Source: Berryella intestinalis (GTDB taxonomy: Bacteria > Actinomycetota > Coriobacteriia > Coriobacteriales > Eggerthellaceae). Taken from it: a stretch of 64,000 nucleotides of DNA. The translations under genes and the position numbers were made by a program. The DNA lies in NCBI RefSeq assembly GCF_000814825.1, contig NZ_CP009302.1:1240001-1304000 (forward strand), given 5' to 3'. Positions 59,701-64,000 of the stretch are shown piece after piece (position 1 is the stretch's first letter; each line of letters begins with the position of its first letter). Below the pieces are notes generated by a model. That model saw only the letters and a program-made list of their open reading frames with translations. It was not told where the DNA came from and did not search any database.

Positions 59701-62466
59701 CTGGGAGACGTCGTTGGGGTTCTGGTGCGAAACCGTGTGAGGCGAGGTGGGTTTTCCGCCAGTCGAGGGGACGATCAAGTTATCGATGGAAGTCGCGCTC
59801 TCGTACACAACGTAGGACTTGCCGGCCTCGAGCCCGGAGACGTCGCCGAAGCTGATCTCCCAGGTGCCCGACGCGAACCCGTCGGCCCCCGCCTTGCCGG
59901 CGGCGAGCATTTCGGTCTTGCTCGCCTTCGCCGCGCCGACGGTCTTGCCGTCTGCAACCTCGTACAGCTCCGCGCTCACCGCATACGTGCGCTCGGGAGC
60001 AAGGCCGCTGTACTCGATAGTATCGGACACCGACACCTTGCCCTGCTCGTCGAGGGTCGTCTTGGCCGAAGCCGCAGCGCTCGACGTAAGTCCGTTGGCC
60101 TTGACCGTGGTCTTCAGCTCGCCCTTGAAGTCGATCGGGGCGTTGCTCACGTTGACCGTGGTGACGCTGTTCGCCACCGAGGCGGTCCAACCGGCGCCTT
60201 CGGGGATCTTAACGCCCGAAGCATCGACGGTGAACTCGAAGAACGTGCCGTTCGCCGGGGCGGCGTACCCGAGGGGCGCGCGAACCTCGACCAGACGGTA
60301 CGAACCCTCGGGAAGCTGCAGGCGCACCGTGCCGTCTTTGCCCGGAGCGGTCCACTCATGCAGGTTCACCCAATCGCTGCCGCGCTTGATCTGCACCGAC
60401 AGCACCGCTCCTTCCAGGGAGGCGCCCTTGGCGTCGTGCTTGTTGAAAACCACTTCGCCCTGGGGCTTGGTCACATCGATCATAACGGTCTGATCGAAGC
60501 TCTGGGCATCCGTGTGCTCGGCATACGGGCTCACCGAGGCGTCGGGGCGGACGGGCTTTCCATCCCCATCGGTCTTCACTTGATCTTCCCGATAGATCTT
60601 CTCGATCACGGTGAAGGATGTCTGCGCATTGACGTCGATGCGGGACTTGTCGATGTTGACCACCACATCGGCGGTTCCGTCCGGCTTGCCGTCCGGAACC
60701 TCGAACTGGACATAGCCGTCGGAGTAGACCTGCTCGCCCTCGTGGTTCTTCACGAACGTGGCAAAGGCGACGTACCAGCCGGGTTCGAAGCCGCGGTACT
60801 CGATGCGGTCGGAAACCGCCATCGAGACGGGTGCCGCATCGAACTCGGATCCGTCGTAGAACAGGCGCTTGCCACCCGCGTCCTTCCAGGATGCGGTGGT
60901 TTTCACGCTCTTCTCGCTGGCGTTGTTCAGCGAGATCTTATTGCCGGTCACGGTGACCGCATCGCCGAAGACCCCGTTGATCGGCGTGATGGCGCCGTCG
61001 GATCCCACCTGGAAGGCGAACGAGCCGGTGTTCTTCACATACCCGGCGGGGGCCTCGAGCTCGGTCAGCTCGTACTCGCCCGGAGCGAGGTCCAGCTGCT
61101 TGGAGACGAACGCCTCGGAGGTCCACTCGATGGGCTCGTTGACCCCGGCGGGGGTCTTCTGAAGCCTGAACTTGGCTCCCGCGATCGCCTGCGTCGAGAA
61201 GGCGCCGTCCTTCATGACGCTTCCGGTCTTCTCGATGCTGATCGGATGCGTGTTGTTCTGGCTCTTGTAGTCGAACACCACGATCACGTCGGCGGGAATC
61301 TCCTGGAGCTTGTCATCCCACTTGTAGTTATTCCAATTGATCGCGTCTTTGGAAATGAGGCGCGCGTTGGCGCTGTCCACCGTTCCGGTCAGCTTGACGC
61401 GGCCGTTCGAATCGAACGTGTAGTCGACGGGATCGGCGGAAGAATACCCGTTCGGCGCGGACTCTTCAACGACCCGGTAGGCGTGGTCGCCCTCCCAGAA
61501 CTGGAAGAGCCAGGCATATTTCTGGGTATCCCACTTCACCTCGAACGGAGGGGCCGAAGGGTTGTCCTTGTCGGTGAACGTGACGACGCCCTCCTCGTAG
61601 TACATGCCCATCTTGGCCCCGGCCAGGCCCTCGGTATTGCCCTCGAGAACCGAGACGAGCTCTGCGTCGGACTTGGTTCCGTACGTGTTGCCGTCGAGCT
61701 TTATCACGCGCAGATAATGCTGGACGTTGTTCGTCACGCGCGCGGTCACGACATTCTGCTTGCCGAAGCGCCACCAACCGCCGGCGGCATCGTAGGAGCG
61801 CACCTCCACCTTCTTCGAGGCGGGGATCATCGAGGGCTCTTCACCCTTCGCAATGCGCTCGATGCGCTGCACGTAGGAAGCGGGAAGCAGGTTCGGCATG
61901 GTGGCGTTATCACTGAAATGCCAGATGGCCTGTTGGATCTGCCAATACCACAGCTGGTCGCCCTGGGGCGTGCTGGGGAACAGCGCACCCAGCTGCTCGC
62001 GCCAGCCCTCGGGGTCCTCATGGAACACGAAGAGCAGCTCCTGGATGGCCTTGGCGGTCTGCTCTTTGTTCAGGGGCCTGGACGCAAGGAACGTCGAGAG
62101 CATGTCCTCGACGTTTTTCAGCTCGTTTCCGACATAGTAGTACTTACCGTCGAAATAGGGCTGGTTCCCATTGGGATTGTTCGGATCCCCGGGCAGATAG
62201 AACCCCGGATAGCTGCGGCCGTTGTTTATGCAGAAGGCCCAGTCCTCCGCCACCTGGAAATCGGAGGTGTACACCCTCAGCTTGTTGGCGGGGTCCTGCA
62301 CGTGGTACACGCCGTTGGGCGACTCGGCCCGTCCGGTGTTGGCCCATCCCGCAGCGTTGGCCGCCTGCGACCCGATCGGCAGAAACGCCGACACGGCCAC
62401 GGCGACGGCGAGCACTGCAAGCGCCAGCGCGCAATAGAACCCTGCGCCTATCTTCCTACTTCGCAA
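56800..62466 (-). CDS. Giant cell-wall-anchored adhesin with thioester and VaFE repeats
   Basis: The 1888-residue surface protein starts at TTG 62466, five bases after AAAGGAG. A signal peptide (about 1-39) precedes a thioester domain with Cys79 in AFCINN and Gln178 in QIQQAIWHFSD, the pair that can form a reactive internal bond to host surfaces. Then come SpaA/Cna-B-like domains (GAKFRLQKTP; GAVLSVQIK; GANIEIKKG) and six VaFE-type ester-bond repeats, each with a YVVFE- or YVVYE-type motif and an HxDPxDxxQ-like end. From about residue 1290 on, the spacing is 160 residues. The C-terminus has a Pro/Lys-rich wall region, the sorting motif MPSTGD, a helix and RRRRG. Such proteins form stalks for attachment. 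No pilus sortase is adjacent. Confidence 0.9.
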   Translation of the reverse strand: MRSRKIGAGFYCALALAVLAVAVAVSAFLPIGSQAANAAGWANTGRAESPNGVYHVQDPANKLRVYTSDFQVAEDWAFCINNGRSYPGFYLPGDPNNPNGNQPYFDGKYYYVGNELKNVEDMLSTFLASRPLNKEQTAKAIQELLFVFHEDPEGWREQLGALFPSTPQGDQLWYWQIQQAIWHFSDNATMPNLLPASYVQRIERIAKGEEPSMIPASKKVEVRSYDAAGGWWRFGKQNVVTARVTNNVQHYLRVIKLDGNTYGTKSDAELVSVLEGNTEGLAGAKMGMYYEEGVVTFTDKDNPSAPPFEVKWDTQKYAWLFQFWEGDHAYRVVEESAPNGYSSADPVDYTFDSNGRVKLTGTVDSANARLISKDAINWNNYKWDDKLQEIPADVIVVFDYKSQNNTHPISIEKTGSVMKDGAFSTQAIAGAKFRLQKTPAGVNEPIEWTSEAFVSKQLDLAPGEYELTELEAPAGYVKNTGSFAFQVGSDGAITPINGVFGDAVTVTGNKISLNNASEKSVKTTASWKDAGGKRLFYDGSEFDAAPVSMAVSDRIEYRGFEPGWYVAFATFVKNHEGEQVYSDGYVQFEVPDGKPDGTADVVVNIDKSRIDVNAQTSFTVIEKIYREDQVKTDGDGKPVRPDASVSPYAEHTDAQSFDQTVMIDVTKPQGEVVFNKHDAKGASLEGAVLSVQIKRGSDWVNLHEWTAPGKDGTVRLQLPEGSYRLVEVRAPLGYAAPANGTFFEFTVDASGVKIPEGAGWTASVANSVTTVNVSNAPIDFKGELKTTVKANGLTSSAAASAKTTLDEQGKVSVSDTIEYSGLAPERTYAVSAELYEVADGKTVGAAKASKTEMLAAGKAGADGFASGTWEISFGDVSGLEAGKSYVVYESATSIDNLIVPSTGGKPTSPHTVSHQNPNDVSQTFVVSVSSKSVIFSKVDLGGKEIAGANIEIKKGSDIVATWVSVAGESKKVDLGPGSYTFHEVAAPSGYKVVTDFEFAVGDDGSVALFGTQTSGDVIVEGDRITVLDRTHPGSDSGDPSAPHLSTTVEAGGSTAQADAPAKVSAAQAMPGVGVVDKVAYKNLVGGKTYAVTGRLFEVVDGSVAADAKPIVAKTVEMVADASGAGTWEIDFGKVTGLKPGASYVVFEKAVSIEKLVDADGDKVVDAPQSATHEDPTDPSQTVTVETPDASAPALATTVRAAGSTASAQAPASVSAQDAAAGVVVVDTVSYKNLVPGKAYRLSGSLVEVKGGQVVGNIVDMTVVRTASDTGTGTWTLDFGAVEKLEPGKTYVVFEEAVSVDNLVDEDGNGIADKPQVATHDDPTDTAQTVTVAPDPNTPGGEDPFVPGSGDTPSLKTTVTAGKAAASSAAPAPVPASSVAAGVAVSDTVEYSNLHGGKAYKVTAKLMRITGGALFENPVLSTTVTKVADSSGSGTWTIDLGETTDLYEGDSYVVFEYAVSLEKLVDGNGDGVADAPQTARHDDPTDNSQTFVVNPDPGTPGGGDPFVPGGGDKPSLKTTASANGVAASAGSVAVVAAADAGAGVAVSDTVAYSNLFGGKEYKVTATLKRIEGGRPVEDVATVTVQKVAAATGSGTWTIDLGTAALKPGATYVVYEQAVSVENLVDANGDKQPDAPQSASHEDPSDKAQAVTVSDPNNPGGEEPFVPGNGDTPSLKTTVKAASSTASSEAAAKLTASEAAKGASVVDTIDYANLYGGKQYEVTARLMPVKDGVVTGDPLVTVTVRRTADLSGSGSWTVPLGTVEGLEKDTSYVVFEKAVSIDNLVDRDGDGNPDELQTGSHEDPRDSSQTVTVASDPKEDPKVPDPPKPDKPVTPDPSKPGEPVDPGENGPKRYVTVMPSTGDTVWGFLAALGAGAAAAGGMLALRRRRG
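56990..59300 (-). repeat. Tandem ~450-480-bp repeats encoding VaFE domains
   Basis: YVVFE/YVVYE codons recur near 57150, 57630, 58110, 58590 and 59040, giving steps of 480, 480, 480 and 450 bases. A more diverged copy lies near 59805. High similarity between copies could allow copy-number change by recombination. Confidence 0.8.
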
Positions 62467-62730
62467 CGCGTCTCCTTTGTTGAGTTTGCAAATTCACCAT
62501 GAGTATTATAAGCGGCGATAAACCGTTGCGTCTCGGTGGTGGAGGAGAAAAGTAACCATCGGCGATATTATTTTGTAATCGCGAAGGAGCAGGACCGTTC
62601 CCGCTTTCCGCCGAATCGAGCCGATCCCGCGGCATGCGCGACGCAGGATCCGCGATCCCGCCGCGCGCGAAGCCGGCGCCGAGCCGTCGTGCTATCATGC
62701 CTTTTACGTTTTCGCACGACAAGGAACACC

Positions 62731-63009
62731 ATGACGACGTATCTTGCACATTACCAATCGCCGGCGGCCGCCGATTCCCGCGCCACCGGCTTTTTCGAGT
62801 TCGAGAGCGACGCCCGCTGCGGCTCCCGCGAGAACGCCAACCACGCGCGCCTGCGCATGCTCGAGCTGTACGGCAAAGAGGCCGTATCGTGGAGCATCGA
62901 CAGGATCGAAAAGAAGAAGGCCGCGACCGAAGCGCTGGACGGCCAGCTCGAGCTGGACTTCCGCCCCGAGAAGAAGAAACCGCGCAAGGCGAAGAAGGAG
63001 TACTGGTAG
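62731..63009 (+). CDS. Hypothetical protein upstream of smpB, 92 residues
   Basis: The ATG at 62731 follows AAGGA at five bases. The protein starts MTTYLAHYQS, is mixed in charge, and ends in a strongly basic tail (EKKKPRKAKKEYW). It has no signal or membrane segment. It ends two bases before the smpB ATG, so it is in one operon with smpB and probably translationally coupled. The basic tail suggests RNA or ribosome contact. I do not recognise a family. Confidence 0.65.
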   Translation: MTTYLAHYQSPAAADSRATGFFEFESDARCGSRENANHARLRMLELYGKEAVSWSIDRIEKKKAATEALDGQLELDFRPEKKKPRKAKKEYW

Positions 63010-63011
63010 GA

Positions 63012-63476
63012 ATGAAGCGAGAGCGCAAGCTGATCGCGCGCAACCGCCGCGCGTTCCACGAGTACGAGATCCTCGACCGGTTCGAAGCGGGCATCGAGCT
63101 CACCGGCACCGAGGTGCGGTCCCTGCGAGAGAACAACTGCCAGCTCACCGATTGCTTCGCCCTCATCCGCAAGGGCGAGGTATGGTTGAACAACGTGCAT
63201 ATCCCCCCGTATAAAAACGGAAACCTCGCCAACCCCGACCCCGATCGGCGCCGCAAGCTGCTGCTGCACCGCAACGAGATCCGCATGCTGGAGCAGAAGA
63301 TCAGCGAAAAAGGTCTGGCGCTCGTTCCCACCCAGATGTATTTCAAAGAGAATTCCCTGGTGAAGGTCGAGTTGGCCCTTGCACGCGGGAAGAAGCTGTA
63401 CGACAAGCGCAAAAGCATGGCCGAGCGCGACACCAAGCGCGAGATCGACCGCGCGCTCAAGGAGCGCAGCCGCTAG
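63012..63476 (+). CDS. smpB: SsrA-binding protein SmpB
   Basis: The 154-residue protein binds tmRNA and brings it to stalled ribosomes for trans-translation. It has the family core KLIARNRRAFHEYEI, the GIELTGTEVRSLR segment, and ENSLVKVELALARGKKLYDKR near the C-terminus, followed by the basic helical tail. Length is normal. It starts two bases after the preceding small gene. I did not find the ssrA RNA gene in the window. Confidence 0.97.
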   Translation: MKRERKLIARNRRAFHEYEILDRFEAGIELTGTEVRSLRENNCQLTDCFALIRKGEVWLNNVHIPPYKNGNLANPDPDRRRKLLLHRNEIRMLEQKISEKGLALVPTQMYFKENSLVKVELALARGKKLYDKRKSMAERDTKREIDRALKERSR

Positions 63477-63573
63477 CGCCCGAAGCGCCCCGCCTGCACC
63501 GCCCGCGTGGCAGAGGAAACGCAGGCCGAGCGCTTCCCCCGAGAAACCGAGACGAGCAACCAGGAGGTTCTCC

Positions 63574-63984
63574 ATGACCGAGCAGACCGAGAGCGCAAAA
63601 GCCGACCAGGCCGAACAGGAAGCGGCGACGGCCGAACACGAGCACACGTGCGAGGTGTTCGAGCTGGAATACGACGAGAAGGACATCCTCTACTACCTGG
63701 TCGACGAAGAAGGCAACGACGTCGGATTCGTCCTGCCGGGAGAAAATGGCGAGGAGCTGGAATACTATTACGCCACTGAGGAGGAGGCCGCCGAACTCGA
63801 AAGCGAGAAGGCCGCTGCAAAACCGAAGGCGAGCGGCGAGGCCCTGTTCTCGAAAGAAGAGGTCAAGGCTGCGACGGCCGGCATCAACGGCATCTACAAA
63901 GAAGGCCGCGAAACGGTCGGCGAGCTGAAGGAAGTCTACGACGACATCAAGGGCATGCTCGACTTCAAGAGCTTCCTCAAGTAG
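63574..63984 (+). CDS. Hypothetical acidic protein, 136 residues
   Basis: The ATG at 63574 is six bases after AGGAGG, an excellent ribosome site. The protein is strongly acidic with many Glu and Asp. Residues about 25-70 have a beta-rich look (FELEYDEKDILYYLVDEEG, GFVLPGENGEELEYYY), and the rest is predicted helical. It has no signal or membrane segment. It lies 97 bases downstream of smpB in the same direction. I cannot assign a family. The middle part is of the small DUF1292-like acidic type seen in Gram-positive genomes, but this match is tentative. Confidence 0.65.
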   Translation: MTEQTESAKADQAEQEAATAEHEHTCEVFELEYDEKDILYYLVDEEGNDVGFVLPGENGEELEYYYATEEEAAELESEKAAAKPKASGEALFSKEEVKAATAGINGIYKEGRETVGELKEVYDDIKGMLDFKSFLK

Positions 63985-64000
63985 GTGCGAGCTCGAACGC

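Noticed and set aside
57070-62502. An 1810-codon plus-strand frame opposite the adhesin
   Set aside because: The minus strand encodes clear signal, thioester, VaFE and sorting motifs. The plus frame is a codon-bias shadow.

Overview
The window looks like chromosomal DNA of a high-GC, Gram-positive actinobacterium of the class Coriobacteriia, most likely the family Eggerthellaceae. This is inferred from the high G/C at third codon positions, an arcABC arginine-fermentation operon, actinobacterial-type ARG boxes, sortase and VaFE-type surface proteins, and the housekeeping gene set. I cannot name a species. There is no sign of a prophage, insertion sequence, plasmid or CRISPR array.

Layout. 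1-7.6 kb: the end of a secreted coiled-coil protein, tRNA-Ala, an orphan methyltransferase, a Tat-exported phosphoesterase, a small hypothetical, a U32 peptidase and cysS. 7.6-17.9 kb: an arginine block. It holds arcC-arcB-arcA (minus), a divergent MHS-type transporter, an L-arginine:glycine-type amidinotransferase, an EamA transporter, argR and, convergent to it, argB. 17.9-25.7 kb: ispF, ispD, CIRCE-controlled clpC, a nucleoid-associated protein, lysS and greA. 25.7-36.6 kb: tatA, tRNA-Pro, a flippase-like membrane protein, a purine set (purF, purM, purN, xdhC-like, purH), a class B sortase, a 39-residue membrane peptide, glmM and hisE. 36.7-44.6 kb: rpoB-rpoC. 45-50.4 kb: an XRE/membrane regulator, yacP, rlmB and a CotH/cell-wall-binding protein. 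50.4-56.6 kb: a T-box leader with trpB-trpA, glutaredoxin, tRNA-Pro, tRNA-Gly, rdgB, ybaK and an L,D-transpeptidase. 56.8-62.5 kb: a giant thioester/VaFE-repeat adhesin. 62.7-64 kb: a small gene, smpB and an acidic protein.

How the genes work together. The arginine block combines energy-yielding breakdown (ArcA, ArcB, ArcC giving ATP), a biosynthetic kinase (ArgB), the regulator (ArgR) with visible operator-like sites, and an amidinotransferase that should move the amidino group of arginine to an acceptor and release ornithine. The tryptophan pair appears adapted to indole salvage: TrpB keeps its catalytic motifs, while TrpA has lost a catalytic aspartate and its phosphate-binding motifs. Surface biology is served by the adhesin, sortase, L,D-transpeptidase and CotH protein.

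The most interesting points are the amidinotransferase/arginine locus, the degenerate TrpA behind a tryptophan-type T-box, overlapping palindromes at the rpoB promoter, a possible attenuator before argR, and an XdhC-like gene inside the purine operon.
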